A DNA stretch of 64,000 bases from Limnohabitans sp. MORI2 (GCF_027925025.1 NZ_AP027058.1:2294001-2358000); one strand, 5' to 3'; shown: positions 38,275-47,899, numbered from the stretch's first letter. Notes: generated by a model from the sequence alone, not told the origin. Numbers and translations: made by a program.

Positions 38275-40650
38275 ATGGCGACAAACCACACCCCTGAAGG
38301 TTCGAAAGAACACACCGCAGAACCCGCTGCGCCCCGCTCTTTGCTGAGTCATGTCTTGCTCTGGACCTTTGGCATTGGGGCCGCTCTGGCCACGGTCGTG
38401 GGCTTGTTGGTGGCGGTGGCCTTGGCCATGGCTTATCCACAATTGCCGGACGTCTCAGACCTAGCCGACTATCGCCCCAAGCTCTCAATGCGCGTTTACT
38501 CGGTCGAGGGCACGCAGATTGGGGAGTTCGGTGAAGAGAAGCGCAACCTCACACCGTTCAAGGACATCCCCAAGGTGATGAAAGACGCGGTGCTGGCCAT
38601 TGAAGACGCACGCTTTTACCAACACAGCGGTGTTGACTACATCGGCCTCATGCGTGCAGGCTTGGCCAACTTAGGCCGCGCCAAGAGCCAAGGCGCATCA
38701 ACCATCACCATGCAGGTGGCGCGTAACGTGTACCTGTCCTCTGAGAAAACATTCACGCGCAAGATTTATGAAATCTTGCTGACCAGCAAGCTCGAGCACA
38801 TGCTCACCAAAGATCAGATTTTTGAAATTTATCTGAATCAAATTTATTTGGGCAACCGCGCTTACGGCTTTGCAGCTGCGTCTGAGGCCTACTTTGGCAA
38901 ACCCTTGAAAAACATCAGCATCGCCGAAGCAGCCATGTTGGCGGGTCTGCCTAAAGCGCCATCGGCCTACAACCCGATTGCCAACCCCAAACGCGCACGC
39001 GCACGTCAGCTCTACATCATTGAGCGCATGGAAGAAAACGGCTTCATCACGGCCGAGCAAGCCACAGCCGCTAAACAAGAAGAACTGAAGATTCGAAGCG
39101 CGACCAGCAGCTTTAACACGCACGCTGACTATGTGGCAGAAATGGCTCGTCAGCTGATGTTTGCGCAGTACGGTCCCGAAATCTACACACGCGGCTTGAA
39201 CGTGTACACCACCATTCGCGCCAGCGACCAACAAGCGGCCTACTTTGCGCTGCGTCGTGGCATCATGGACTACGAGCGTCGCCAACACTACCGTGGCCCT
39301 GAACGCTTCATCAACTTACCCTCCAAGCCTGCTGAGCTGGAAGACGCGATTGACGACGCTCTGATTGAGCAAGGCGATAAGGGCGACTTGCTGGCAGCTG
39401 TGGTGTTGGAAGCCACCCCTAAGAAAGTGCGCGTGATGCGCCAAAACAGCGAAGTACTCGAAATCACAGGTGAAGGTTTGCAGCCTGTGCAATCGGGCTT
39501 GTCTGACAAAGCCGCGCCCAACATCAAGCTGCGTCCGGGCGCCCTGGTGCGCATCACCAAGACTGCCAAAGGCGGCTGGGAAATTACCCAACTGCCAGAA
39601 GTGGAAGGCGCGTTTGTGTCCATCGACCCACGCGACGGCGCCATTCACGCGCTGGTGGGCGGCTTTGATTTCAACAAAAACAAATTCAACCATGTGACCC
39701 AAGCGTGGCGTCAACCGGGTTCGAGCTTCAAGCCTTTCATTTATTCAGCCGCATTGGAAAAAGGCTTCACGCCCATGACCGTGGTGAACGATGCGCCCTT
39801 GTTCTTTGATGCCAGCGTGACTGGCGGTCAGCCATGGGAACCCAAAAACTACGACGGCACGTTTGAAGGCCCTATGACTTTGCGCAAAGGCTTGGCCAAA
39901 TCGAAAAACATGATTTCGATTCGCGTGCTGCAATCGGTGGGTGCCCAAAACGCACAGGACTGGATTGCCCAGTTTGGCTTTGACGCCGAAAAACACCCGC
40001 CCTACCTGACCATGGCCTTGGGTGCTGGCTCGGTCACGCCAATGCAAATGGCCGCTGGCTATTCGGTGTTTGCCAACGGCGGCTACCGTGTGAACCCCTA
40101 TCTCATCACCAAGGTGACCGACCAAATGGGCAAGGTGTTGTCTGAATTCACACCGCCCCCCTTGGATGAATCAGCCCGTGCCATCGATGCACGCAATGCC
40201 TTTGTGATGACCAGCTTGCTGCAAGAAGTCACACGCTCAGGTACAGCCGCACGCGCGCAAGCCACCTTGAAGCGCAACGACATCTTCGGTAAAACAGGCA
40301 CCACCAACGATTCGATGGATGCTTGGTTCGCGGGCTACCACCCCACCCTAACCGCCGTCACATGGATTGGTTACGACACGCCACGCAAACTGGGCGACCG
40401 TGAAACCGGTGGTGGTTTGAGCCTGCCTGTGTGGATCAGCTATATGCAACACGCTTTGCAAAATGTGCCTGTGGCAGAGCTGACACCGCCCGCTGGTCTG
40501 ACCCACGAGGGTGGCGACTGGGCGTATACCGAGTTCAGCAAAGGCGGTGGCGTGAGCAGCCTAGGCATGGAGAGCCGATCTAGCAACAGCAACGAACCGC
40601 TGCCAGCGAACGACGAGAAGAAAAAGATTCTCGATTTGTTCAAAAACTAA
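38275..40650 (+). CDS. mrcA: Penicillin-binding protein 1A (bifunctional)
   Basis: A class A PBP that both polymerises and cross-links peptidoglycan. The product is 791 residues, with a cytoplasmic N-terminus and one membrane helix at about 26-52. The GT51 domain has catalytic Glu110 in EDARFYQHSGVD and QGASTITMQVARN. An OB-like insert precedes the transpeptidase domain, which has SSFK (Ser483), SKN (543-545) and KTGTT (673-677). It is divergent from pilMN with 122 bp between, the usual ponA-pilM arrangement. It ends at a strong terminator. Confidence 0.96.
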   Translation: MATNHTPEGSKEHTAEPAAPRSLLSHVLLWTFGIGAALATVVGLLVAVALAMAYPQLPDVSDLADYRPKLSMRVYSVEGTQIGEFGEEKRNLTPFKDIPKVMKDAVLAIEDARFYQHSGVDYIGLMRAGLANLGRAKSQGASTITMQVARNVYLSSEKTFTRKIYEILLTSKLEHMLTKDQIFEIYLNQIYLGNRAYGFAAASEAYFGKPLKNISIAEAAMLAGLPKAPSAYNPIANPKRARARQLYIIERMEENGFITAEQATAAKQEELKIRSATSSFNTHADYVAEMARQLMFAQYGPEIYTRGLNVYTTIRASDQQAAYFALRRGIMDYERRQHYRGPERFINLPSKPAELEDAIDDALIEQGDKGDLLAAVVLEATPKKVRVMRQNSEVLEITGEGLQPVQSGLSDKAAPNIKLRPGALVRITKTAKGGWEITQLPEVEGAFVSIDPRDGAIHALVGGFDFNKNKFNHVTQAWRQPGSSFKPFIYSAALEKGFTPMTVVNDAPLFFDASVTGGQPWEPKNYDGTFEGPMTLRKGLAKSKNMISIRVLQSVGAQNAQDWIAQFGFDAEKHPPYLTMALGAGSVTPMQMAAGYSVFANGGYRVNPYLITKVTDQMGKVLSEFTPPPLDESARAIDARNAFVMTSLLQEVTRSGTAARAQATLKRNDIFGKTGTTNDSMDAWFAGYHPTLTAVTWIGYDTPRKLGDRETGGGLSLPVWISYMQHALQNVPVAELTPPAGLTHEGGDWAYTEFSKGGGVSSLGMESRSSNSNEPLPANDEKKKILDLFKN

Positions 40651-40675
40651 AAAAGGGCGCTTCGGCGCCCTTTTT
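40651..40675. terminator. Bidirectional terminator between ponA and cyaY
   Basis: GGGCGC-TTCG-GCGCCC, flanked by an A-run on the left and a T-run on the right, serves both converging genes. Confidence 0.93.
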
Positions 40676-40691
40676 CATGCGTGCCATCAAC

Positions 40692-41021
40692 TTACGCTTG
40701 AAAAAGCAACGCCTGTCCCGTCTGTGTGCTGGCATCTTGACTGAGGCGCTCAAAGAACTCGCCTTGACCTTTGGTATCCGCCCAATGTTGCCCGTCAAAC
40801 TTGAAGTGGTAACCACCCGAACGCGCCGCCAACCACACCTCGTGTAAGGGCTTTTGCAAATTGATGATGATTTGGCTCTTGTTCTCAAATGTGAGCGTGA
40901 TCATGCCGCCCACACGCTGGTTATCGATGTCGGCATCGCCCTCATCGTTGATGCGGTCACAAGCCAATTCAACGGCTTTGAGCAGAAGTTCTGCGCGGTC
41001 TAAGAATTCGAGATCGGTCAT
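40692..41021 (-). CDS. cyaY: Frataxin-like iron-sulfur cluster assembly protein CyaY
   Basis: CyaY binds iron and tunes the IscS desulfurase. The product is 109 residues from the ATG at 41021 ([10 protein letters not shown]). The acidic first helix ([19 protein letters not shown]) and the sheet motif ([29 protein letters not shown]) are plain. It is divergent from lptM with only 13 bp between start codons, so their promoters must overlap the genes. Confidence 0.95.
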   Translation of the reverse strand: MTDLEFLDRAELLLKAVELACDRINDEGDADIDNQRVGGMITLTFENKSQIIINLQKPLHEVWLAARSGGYHFKFDGQHWADTKGQGEFFERLSQDASTQTGQALLFQA

Positions 41022-41034
41022 TACAATTTGCGCC

Positions 41035-41304
41035 ATGGGTATTGAACAAAAGATTCTAGTCACGGGCAAAGGCCTACGCGTTGTTGTGGCCTCTGCATTG
41101 TGTGCATGTGCCGCCCTCACCGCGTGTGGCCAAAAGGGAAACCTTTACATGCCCAACGACCCCGAGTTCAGACAGCGTGCAACCCTGCCTGAGATTGTGC
41201 GCCGTCAATTACCGGGCAACACGGCAACACCTGCCAAGCCCCCTGCATCCGCACCATCCAACACAACGCCACCTGCCAGTGCAGCCTCTGCGGCGGGTCG
41301 TTAA
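41035..41304 (+). CDS. lptM: LPS translocon maturation chaperone LptM (YifL-like lipoprotein)
   Basis: A small 89-residue lipoprotein. An N-terminal hydrophobic segment ends in the lipobox ALTACG (Cys near 35). It is followed at once by GQKGNLYMP, the family signature, and then a Pro/Ala/Thr-rich tail. In E. coli LptM assists LptDE assembly. The start at 41035 (MGIEQK) is chosen because the longer frame is antisense to cyaY. lysA follows 18 bp downstream, the same neighbour as in many proteobacteria. Confidence 0.88.
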   Translation: MGIEQKILVTGKGLRVVVASALCACAALTACGQKGNLYMPNDPEFRQRATLPEIVRRQLPGNTATPAKPPASAPSNTTPPASAASAAGR

Positions 41305-41322
41305 TTTTCTAAGAGCCATCAG

Positions 41323-42600
41323 ATGACACACACCACGCTTGCCGGTGCGCCTTTTGTGGCCACCCAACACAACGATTTGTATTTGGAAGGCGTCAAACTC
41401 GCCGACCTTGCACACGCCCACGGTACGCCTTTGTTTGTGTATTCCAAAGCCGCGATGCTCAGCGCGCTCGCAGCGTACCAACGCGGCTTTGCAGGCCGCA
41501 ATGCCCGCATTTGCTACGCCATGAAGGCCAACTCATCCCTCGCTGTGTTGCAAGTGTTTGCGCAAGCGGGTTGCGGCTTTGACATCGTCTCTGGCGGTGA
41601 GCTTGACCGCGTCATCGCAGCCGGAGGCGACGCCTCCAAAGTGATCTTTTCTGGCGTAGGCAAAACACGCGCCGAAATGCGCAAAGCCTTGGAAGTGGGC
41701 ATTGCCTGCTTCAATGTGGAGAGCGAAGCCGAGCTCGAAGTGTTGAGCGATGTGGCCCACAGCATGGGCAAGCGTGCGCCCGTGAGCATTCGCGTCAACC
41801 CCAACGTCGACGCCAAAACCCACCCCTACATTTCCACCGGCCTCAAAGGCAACAAGTTTGGCGTGGCGCATGAACGTGCTTTGGCCACGTACCAACGTGC
41901 CGCCAGTCTGCCCGGCTTGCAAGTGACGGGCATCGATTGCCACATCGGCTCGCAAATCACAGAGAGCACACCTTACCTCGACGCGATGGACCGCGTGTTG
42001 GATTTGGTCGATGCCATTGAAGCAGCAGGCATTGCCATTCACCACATCGACTTTGGCGGCGGCCTAGGCATCAACTACAACGGCGACACACCGCCCGCTG
42101 CAGATGAACTGTGGGCACAACTGTTGGCCAAACTCGACGCGCGCGGCTACGGCCAGCGCCAGCTGATGATTGAACCCGGTCGCTCACTCGTGGGCAACGC
42201 GGGTGTGTGCTTGACCGAGGTGCAGTACATCAAACCTGGCGAGCAAAAGAACTTTTGCATCGTCGATGCTGCGATGAACGATTTGCCTCGCCCCGCAATG
42301 TACGAAGCCTTCCACCAAATCGTGCCAGTGTCGGCGCGCACAGGCGAAGCGGTGACGTATGACGTGGTGGGCCCCGTGTGTGAGAGCGGCGACTGGCTGG
42401 GCCGTGACCGTCAGCTCACCGTGCAAGCAGGTGACTTGCTGGCCGTGTTGTCGACCGGTGCGTATTGCATGGCGATGTCTAGCAACTACAACACGCGTGG
42501 TCGTGCGGCTGAGATTTTGGTGGATGGCACAAAGGCACATGTGATTCGTCGTCGTGAGACGGTGGAAGATCAGATGGCTTGTGAAGCTTTGGTTCGCTGA
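41323..42600 (+). CDS. lysA: Diaminopimelate decarboxylase LysA
   Basis: LysA decarboxylates meso-diaminopimelate to lysine (PLP, alanine-racemase fold III). The product is 425 residues. The PLP Lys68 is in CYAMKANSS. HIGSQIT, the phosphate loop GGGLGI, EPGRSLV and the CESGDW active-site motif all follow in order. It is co-transcribed with lptM and ends at a terminator. Confidence 0.97.
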   Translation: MTHTTLAGAPFVATQHNDLYLEGVKLADLAHAHGTPLFVYSKAAMLSALAAYQRGFAGRNARICYAMKANSSLAVLQVFAQAGCGFDIVSGGELDRVIAAGGDASKVIFSGVGKTRAEMRKALEVGIACFNVESEAELEVLSDVAHSMGKRAPVSIRVNPNVDAKTHPYISTGLKGNKFGVAHERALATYQRAASLPGLQVTGIDCHIGSQITESTPYLDAMDRVLDLVDAIEAAGIAIHHIDFGGGLGINYNGDTPPAADELWAQLLAKLDARGYGQRQLMIEPGRSLVGNAGVCLTEVQYIKPGEQKNFCIVDAAMNDLPRPAMYEAFHQIVPVSARTGEAVTYDVVGPVCESGDWLGRDRQLTVQAGDLLAVLSTGAYCMAMSSNYNTRGRAAEILVDGTKAHVIRRRETVEDQMACEALVR

Positions 42601-42622
42601 TTCTTTCTTTTCATCACTTTCG

Positions 42623-42651
42623 AAGCGAGTCCTTATGTGGCTCGCTTTTTC
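42623..42651 (+). terminator. lysA terminator
   Basis: AAGCGAG and CTCGCTT pair around an 11-base loop, followed by a T-run, 23 bases after the lysA stop. Confidence 0.8.
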
Positions 42652-42698
42652 TTTTGCTGCTGGTGTGTTTTCGTGTTGGCTCTTTCGCTCCGCCACGA

Positions 42699-42770
42699 CG
42701 AGCAGCCAGCACCTGCCATGGCTCCCATCGCTGCGCGACGAATGTCGCCAAGTCAGGCGCTGACTGCTCG
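42699..42770 (-). repeat. Conserved-core hairpin, member D
   Basis: CGAGCAGCCAGCACCTG (42699-42715) pairs with 42754-42770. Its two mismatches are C-A on the plus strand and G-U on the minus strand. The core at 42720-42749 matches the core at 49412-49441 at 26 of 30 positions, including the TCGC-NNN-GCGA tip and CGACGAATG. The outer stem has no similarity to the other copies. It lies between the convergent lysA and msrQ, 71 bases past the msrQ stop. Confidence 0.82.
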
Positions 42771-42841
42771 CCGAGGCTTCGGATTCAGGCTAACCAAAGG
42801 TGGAATCGCAACCTGTTTGCGCACTCTCACCCGTAGCCGCA

Positions 42842-43471
42842 TCAGCGAGTGAAGTCAGACACCCAAGAACCAGCAACACCACGCAACCGATACAGTAACA
42901 GCACACTCAAGACAGAGGCATAAACAAAGACCTCCGCAAAGTTACTCTTCCCCGCCCGCATCCAAAAAAAGTGCAACACAGCCAACACGGCGACGCCGTA
43001 GACCAAGCGATGCAAGCTCTGCCAACGCTTGGCACCTAACCAGCGAATGGCTCGATTGAACGAAGTCAAAGCCAGGGGCGTAAGAAGCACAAACGCACTG
43101 AACCCCACCAAGATAAACGGGCGCTTGGTGATGTCGGCCAACACATCGCGCCACTCAAAACCCATATCAAACCCGCTGTAGCTCAACACATGCAGCACCA
43201 CATAGAAGTAGGTGAACAGCCCCAACATACGCCGAAGCTTGGCAAGTTCGGGCAAACCGAACATCACACGCAGGGGCGTGACTGCCAAGGTGACGCAGAG
43301 CAAACGCAGCGTCCAGTCGCCTGTGGCGCGAATCAGGTATTCGGCGGGATTGGCGCCCAACGCATCGTTGGCAGCTCCCCATACCAACCATGTGAAAGGC
43401 ATGAGACACAACAACCACAGCACAGACTTTGTGCTGCGGTGTTGCAAGGCTTGGCGCAAGACGAGATTCAC
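42842..43471 (-). CDS. msrQ: Heme-binding membrane subunit MsrQ
   Basis: MsrQ is the b-type cytochrome that passes electrons to MsrP for repair of oxidised methionines in periplasmic proteins. The product is 209 residues with about six membrane helices. It has the ferric-reductase-like pattern (LRRMLGLFTYFYVVLHVLSY and SLHRLVYGVAVLAVLHFFW with heme-ligand histidines). It starts one base after the msrP stop. Confidence 0.95.
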   Translation of the reverse strand: MNLVLRQALQHRSTKSVLWLLCLMPFTWLVWGAANDALGANPAEYLIRATGDWTLRLLCVTLAVTPLRVMFGLPELAKLRRMLGLFTYFYVVLHVLSYSGFDMGFEWRDVLADITKRPFILVGFSAFVLLTPLALTSFNRAIRWLGAKRWQSLHRLVYGVAVLAVLHFFWMRAGKSNFAEVFVYASVLSVLLLYRLRGVAGSWVSDFTR

Positions 43472-43472
43472 A

Positions 43473-44495
43473 TCAATACAGCTTGCTCAAATCCATGCCC
43501 GCATACAGCTGCCCCACTTGCGCCTCGTAGCCGTTGAACATCAAGGTCTTGCGCTTTTTAGCAAACAAGCCGTCTTCGCCAATGCGGCGCTCGGTGGCTT
43601 GGCTCCAGCGCGGATGGTTCACGTTCGGGTTCACGTTGGAATAGAACCCATACTCTTGCGGCGCTGAGCGGCCCCATGAATTGATGGGTTGTTTTTCAAC
43701 AAAGCGAATCTTCACCAAGCTCTTGGCGCTTTTGAAACCGTATTTCCATGGCACCACCAAACGCACAGGCGCGCCGTTTTGATTGGGCAAGACTTCGCCA
43801 TACATGCCAAAGCTCAACAGCGTGAGTGGATGCATGGCTTCGTCCATGCGCAAGCCTTCCACGTAAGGCCAATCCAGCACGTGAGAGCGCACACCGGGCA
43901 TGGTCTTGGGGTCAGCTTGGGTGATGAACTCCACATACTTGGCACTGCCCAAAGGTTCGACGCGCTTGATGAGTTCAGCGAGCGAATACCCAACCCAAGG
44001 GATCACCATCGACCAACCTTCGACGCAACGCAGGCGGTAAATGCGCTCTTCCATCGGGCTGAGTTTGAGCAAGGTATCGAGGTCGAAGCGACCAGATTTT
44101 TTAACAAGACCTTCGATCTCGACCGTCCACGGCGAGGTTTGCAAAGTGTGCGCGTATTTGGCGGGATCTGACTTGTCGGTGCCAAATTCATAGAAATTGT
44201 TGTAGCTGGTGGCGTCGGTATAGGCGGTGATTTTTTCCATGGTGTTGGCACCACTCACTCGGCTCACCGCCCCCGTCAAAGGGGCCAACTTGCCCGCACG
44301 CACCACCGCTGCACTGGACGCTTGAGCCAGAGCTTCACGAGAGGCCCATGCCGCCATCGAGAGGCCTGCTGCGCCAGCGGCGACTTGCTTGAGCCAGTCG
44401 CGGCGTTGGGCGTACACCGTTTGCGGTGTGATCTCACTGCCCAAGCCATGCACAAAACCTGTGTCAGCATTTTTTGAAAATTGATTCAAGCGCAC
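43473..44495 (-). CDS. msrP: Protein-methionine-sulfoxide reductase catalytic subunit MsrP
   Basis: MsrP is a periplasmic molybdopterin enzyme. The product is 340 residues. A Tat signal has the twin arginine RRDWLKQ at 31-37, and the Mo-binding Cys157 is in [10 protein letters not shown]. The start is a GTG at 44495, supported by a GGGGAGAG ribosome site five to seven bases before it; no ATG is available before the signal. It depends on the tatABC system at 3-4 kb. Confidence 0.95.
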   Translation of the reverse strand: MRLNQFSKNADTGFVHGLGSEITPQTVYAQRRDWLKQVAAGAAGLSMAAWASREALAQASSAAVVRAGKLAPLTGAVSRVSGANTMEKITAYTDATSYNNFYEFGTDKSDPAKYAHTLQTSPWTVEIEGLVKKSGRFDLDTLLKLSPMEERIYRLRCVEGWSMVIPWVGYSLAELIKRVEPLGSAKYVEFITQADPKTMPGVRSHVLDWPYVEGLRMDEAMHPLTLLSFGMYGEVLPNQNGAPVRLVVPWKYGFKSAKSLVKIRFVEKQPINSWGRSAPQEYGFYSNVNPNVNHPRWSQATERRIGEDGLFAKKRKTLMFNGYEAQVGQLYAGMDLSKLY

Positions 44496-44587
44496 GCGAA
44501 CTCTCCCCGAAACAAAAGCTTATCGCATTGTGGGTCAAAGTGCATGGCGACACACAGCAAGCCTAGAAAGACCTTGCATCTGAAAAC

Positions 44588-44616
44588 AAAAAAGCTGGCA
44601 CAAGGCCAGCTTTTTT
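44588..44616. terminator. Terminator after the cytochrome c4 gene
   Basis: AAAAAAGCTGGC-ACAAG-GCCAGCTTTTTT, a perfect 12-bp stem. It works on the minus strand for the cytochrome gene and separates it from msrP. Confidence 0.92.
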
Positions 44617-44638
44617 AAGTGCATTTGAAAACGTTGAA

Positions 44639-45295
44639 TTAACGCAGGCCTGCGATGTAGTCGGCCACTGCTTTGATTTCGCGGTCATTCAACTTTGCAG
44701 CCACGCCACTCATTTGCACGCTGTTGCCACGGCCCACCGCTTGGGCAGATCCTTTGCTGGTGCCGTTTTCGCGGAATGCGTTCAGTTGAGCCACGGTGTA
44801 GTCCGCATGTTGACCTGCCAAACGTGGGTATTGAGCGGGAATACCAGCACCTGTTGGGTTGTGGCAACCTGCGCAAGCAGCGATTTGACGCTCAGCCACG
44901 CCACCGCGGTAGATGCGCTCACCCAAAACCACCAAGTCTTTTTCTTTGGCGAAGTTGGCAGCCGATGTTTTAGAACCCACCCAAGCAGCCACATTCTTCA
45001 TGTCGGCGTCAGACAAACCAGCAGCCATGCCCATCATGATGGCGTTGGCGCGCTTGCCTGATTTGAATTCTTGCAATTGCTTGACCAAGTAATCGGGGTG
45101 CTGCTGAGCCAGCTTGGGGTACGCAGGCGAACCTGAGTTGCCATCGGCGCCATGACAAGCTGCACAAATGGCGTTGTAAGTGGCTTCACCTTTGGCCAAA
45201 TCGGCCTTGGCAGCAGGCGCTGCTGGCTCGTTGGCATGAGAAAGGGCGGGGGCCACCAATGCGGCGGCGATCAACAAGGAGGCAATCAACTTCAT
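44639..45295 (-). CDS. Diheme cytochrome c4
   Basis: A 218-residue secreted c-type cytochrome with a signal peptide (MKLIASLLIAAALVAPALSHA). It has two heme sites, CAACH at 44-48 and CAGCH at 141-145, in two similar halves. Distal Met candidates are in NAIMMGMAAGLS and NSVQMSGVAAKL. Cytochrome c4 carries electrons to terminal oxidases. The start at 45295 has an AAGGAGG site 15 residues inside the longer frame's range, but the signal peptide decides the choice. Confidence 0.93.
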   Translation of the reverse strand: MKLIASLLIAAALVAPALSHANEPAAPAAKADLAKGEATYNAICAACHGADGNSGSPAYPKLAQQHPDYLVKQLQEFKSGKRANAIMMGMAAGLSDADMKNVAAWVGSKTSAANFAKEKDLVVLGERIYRGGVAERQIAACAGCHNPTGAGIPAQYPRLAGQHADYTVAQLNAFRENGTSKGSAQAVGRGNSVQMSGVAAKLNDREIKAVADYIAGLR

Positions 45296-45357
45296 ATATG
45301 TTCTTTGGTTAAGGGTCTCAAAGACGTCGAAAAACTGCAGAGATTCTACAATGCCGT

Positions 45358-46125
45358 ATGAACCAGCCAGACCCACACGACACCCCAGCCCCGAATGACA
45401 CGCCCGAGGTGCCTGAAATCGCGGTCTTGAACGCTGAATTTGAGGCCCAGCGCGATGCAGATCGCGCCGCAGCCAAAGCTGCTTTTGAGCTACTCAACCC
45501 CAAAGACCAAGCCAAATACGCCATGGGCTGGTTGCACACCGCCCGGTTTTTGACCACCGCCGCGCAATTGCACCACCTACCCACCTACGACTTGCCTGAA
45601 ATTGCCTTTGTGGGTCGTTCTAACGCAGGTAAATCGACCTGCATCAACGTGCTGACCCAGCAAAAGCGCTTGGCATTCGCCTCCAAAACCCCAGGTCGCA
45701 CCCAACACATCAACTTGTTCGCCATGGGGCGCCAAGGCAAAACCGATGCCGTGCTAGCCGACTTACCTGGCTACGGCTACGCCGCTGTGCCCAAGCAAGA
45801 CAAGATTCGCTGGCAACAGGTGATGGCCAACTATCTGCTCACACGCCCCAATTTGCGTGCGGTGGTGCTGATGTGTGACCCACGTCATGGCCTGACAGAA
45901 CTGGACGAAATTTTGTTGGACGTGATTCGCCCACGCGTGGAAGAAGGTTTGAAATTTTTGGTGCTGCTCACCAAGGCTGACAAACTCAACCGCGCCGAAG
46001 CCAACAAAGCACTGCAAATCACCAAGCTGCAAGCCGGTGGCGGTGAAGTGCGTTTGTTCTCAGCGTTGAAAAAACAAGGTGTGGATGAAGTAGCCAGCAC
46101 CTTGTACCAATGGATGCATCCCTAA
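45358..46125 (+). CDS. engB: Ribosome biogenesis GTPase EngB (YihA/YsxC)
   Basis: EngB is an essential GTPase for large-subunit assembly. The product is 255 residues. G1 is GRSNAGKST at 86-94, the G2 region is TPGRTQHINLF, G3 is DLPGYGYA and G4 is LTKADKLNR. About 45 residues at the N-terminus exceed the E. coli length. No ribosome site precedes the ATG, so a start nearer Met56 is possible. It is divergent from cytochrome c4 with 62 bp between. Confidence 0.94.
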   Translation: MNQPDPHDTPAPNDTPEVPEIAVLNAEFEAQRDADRAAAKAAFELLNPKDQAKYAMGWLHTARFLTTAAQLHHLPTYDLPEIAFVGRSNAGKSTCINVLTQQKRLAFASKTPGRTQHINLFAMGRQGKTDAVLADLPGYGYAAVPKQDKIRWQQVMANYLLTRPNLRAVVLMCDPRHGLTELDEILLDVIRPRVEEGLKFLVLLTKADKLNRAEANKALQITKLQAGGGEVRLFSALKKQGVDEVASTLYQWMHP

Positions 46126-46127
46126 GC

Positions 46128-46994
46128 TCAGTAGATGCTGGGCGCGCCTGGCAGCCGAGTCTTAAAGCGCTTGTGCACCCAGAAGTACTGCGCTGGCATG
46201 GCGTTGATGAATACCTCTAAGCGTTGGTTCATGGCGGCAGTGTCCGCCTCGGCATCGTCGGTCGGGAAATCTGTCCACGCAGGGTGAACGACCACCTCAT
46301 AGCCTGTGGACGTCATGCGCGTGATCACAGGCATCACGCGGGCACGGCCCAATTTGGCAAAGCGCGAGAGCGAGGGCACTGTCGCCGCTTGCTCACCATA
46401 AAACGGCACAAAGATCGACTCGCTCGGGCCAAAATTCATGTCGGGCAGCAAATACAACAATTCGTTTTGACGTAGCGCACTGACGATGGGCTTAACGCCG
46501 TCCTCACGCCTGAACAAACGCACCTGCCCAAAACGTTGACGCCCCTCGGCCACCCACGCATCGACCGCCGCATTGGACTGCGGTGTGAAGATGGTGGTGA
46601 AGTTCAAAGGTAGGCTCATGGTGAGCGCCGTCCATCCCACATCTAGCCCCATGAAATGCGGTGCAAACAACACGGTTGGCGTAGCCTCAGACAAAGCGGC
46701 CACCTCACCCGACAGCTGCACACGCGCTTGGATACAGGCTGCACTGCGGTGCCACAACCAGCTGCGATCCAGCCACGCTTGCGCAAAATACACAAAGGTT
46801 TGGCGGGTCAACACATCGCGCTCGGCCTCACTCAAATGCGCAAAGCACACGCGCAAATTGGCTTGCACCACGCGGCGACGAGATGGAATCACCACCATCA
46901 GCACAGCACCTAAACCTGCACCCAATGCTCGCAACCATGACAAGGGCAAATAGCTCAAAGCGCGCAAAAACAATAAGCCAAACTTAGTAAACAT
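46128..46994 (-). CDS. Lipid A-type acyltransferase (LpxL/HtrB family)
   Basis: A 288-residue membrane-associated acyltransferase. An N-terminal hydrophobic stretch is followed by the HX4D catalytic motif HFMGLD near residue 118, then the DMNFGPSESIFVPFYG substrate-pocket motif. These enzymes add a secondary acyl chain to lipid A. It follows a second member 3 bp upstream, so the pair may add two different chains. It ends 2 bp from the convergent engB. Confidence 0.9.
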   Translation of the reverse strand: MFTKFGLLFLRALSYLPLSWLRALGAGLGAVLMVVIPSRRRVVQANLRVCFAHLSEAERDVLTRQTFVYFAQAWLDRSWLWHRSAACIQARVQLSGEVAALSEATPTVLFAPHFMGLDVGWTALTMSLPLNFTTIFTPQSNAAVDAWVAEGRQRFGQVRLFRREDGVKPIVSALRQNELLYLLPDMNFGPSESIFVPFYGEQAATVPSLSRFAKLGRARVMPVITRMTSTGYEVVVHPAWTDFPTDDAEADTAAMNQRLEVFINAMPAQYFWVHKRFKTRLPGAPSIY

Positions 46995-46997
46995 GGC

Positions 46998-47864
46998 TTA
47001 GCCTTCTGCACGCGGTTGTTTGTCGCGGGCATAGCCCCACAGGTATTGACCTGGCGCATCTAAGACCATGCGCTCCACACCACGGTTCACAGCGGCAGCG
47101 GCCACCTCGGGTGATACCGTCGCGTCTTTCATCTCAGGCGCTTCAAAGGGGCGCATGTGCATGCAAAAGCCCTGCCCCGTTGGTAAACGCTCGCACCACG
47201 TCATGATGACTTGCGCACCCGTTTGTTGCGCCAGCTTGGCAAGCAAGGTCATGGTGTAGACATCGCGACCGAAAAATGGCGCCCACACACCTTGCCCAAG
47301 AGGTGGCACTTGGTCCGGCAAGATAGCCGTGTAGCCGCCATTGCGCAAAGCGCGAATGAGCGTGCGCACGCCTGCCAATGAAGTGGGTGCTGAATCTAAA
47401 TAAGGGCGGGTGCGGGCATTGGCCACCAACGGCTCTAACCAAGCTTTGCGCGCAGGGCGAAACAGGGCAATCATGGGGCCATAGGTGGGGCCAAATTTTT
47501 CAGCAATGGCTTGCGCGCCAATCTCCCACGCGCCGATGTGCGGCGACATGATGATGACGCCTTTGCCTGCTTGCATGGCAGATTCAAAATGCTCCGCGCC
47601 ATCCCACTTCACCAAACCATCGAGCGTGGCCGTGTGCGGACGCATCCACACCCAAGGCAACTCGGCCACCATGCGACCGATGGCCGCCACCGCAGGGCGA
47701 GCCTCGTGCCAAGCCACACCTGCCGCTTGCACATTCGCATGGAAGTTTCGGCGATAGCTGGGCGACAGCCACCACACCAGCCACCCGAGCACAGCGCCTA
47801 GTCGCTGCATCAAAGGCAGAGGCAAGCGAGCTAGGAAATGAAAGATGCGCGTGGTGGCCGACAT
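46998..47864 (-). CDS. Lipid A-type acyltransferase (LpxL/LpxM family), second copy
   Basis: A 288-residue paralogue of the next gene. Its catalytic motif is HIGAWE (HX4E) near residue 111, against HX4D in the other copy. The pocket motif is DQVPPLGQGVWAPFFG. The two are clearly divergent in sequence, so this is an old duplication and not a recent one. It is divergent from metK with 195 bp between. Confidence 0.9.
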   Translation of the reverse strand: MSATTRIFHFLARLPLPLMQRLGAVLGWLVWWLSPSYRRNFHANVQAAGVAWHEARPAVAAIGRMVAELPWVWMRPHTATLDGLVKWDGAEHFESAMQAGKGVIIMSPHIGAWEIGAQAIAEKFGPTYGPMIALFRPARKAWLEPLVANARTRPYLDSAPTSLAGVRTLIRALRNGGYTAILPDQVPPLGQGVWAPFFGRDVYTMTLLAKLAQQTGAQVIMTWCERLPTGQGFCMHMRPFEAPEMKDATVSPEVAAAAVNRGVERMVLDAPGQYLWGYARDKQPRAEG

Positions 47865-47871
47865 GAACTTT

Positions 47872-47899
47872 TTGATGACTTTGATAAATCCACTAGAAT
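47872..47899 (+). promoter_or_regulatory. Probable metK promoter
   Basis: TTGATG (47872-47877) and TAGAAT (47894-47899) with a 16-base spacer. The expected start near 47906 gives a leader of about 150 bases. Confidence 0.5.

Noticed and set aside
42637..42852. Small plus-strand ORFs between lysA and msrQ
   Set aside because: They overlap the terminator and core hairpin D and have no plausible start context.
46128..47864. Tandem acyltransferase genes as a recent duplication
   Set aside because: Both are LpxL-like and the same length, but their sequences differ widely, including HX4D versus HX4E, so this is an old paralogue pair.
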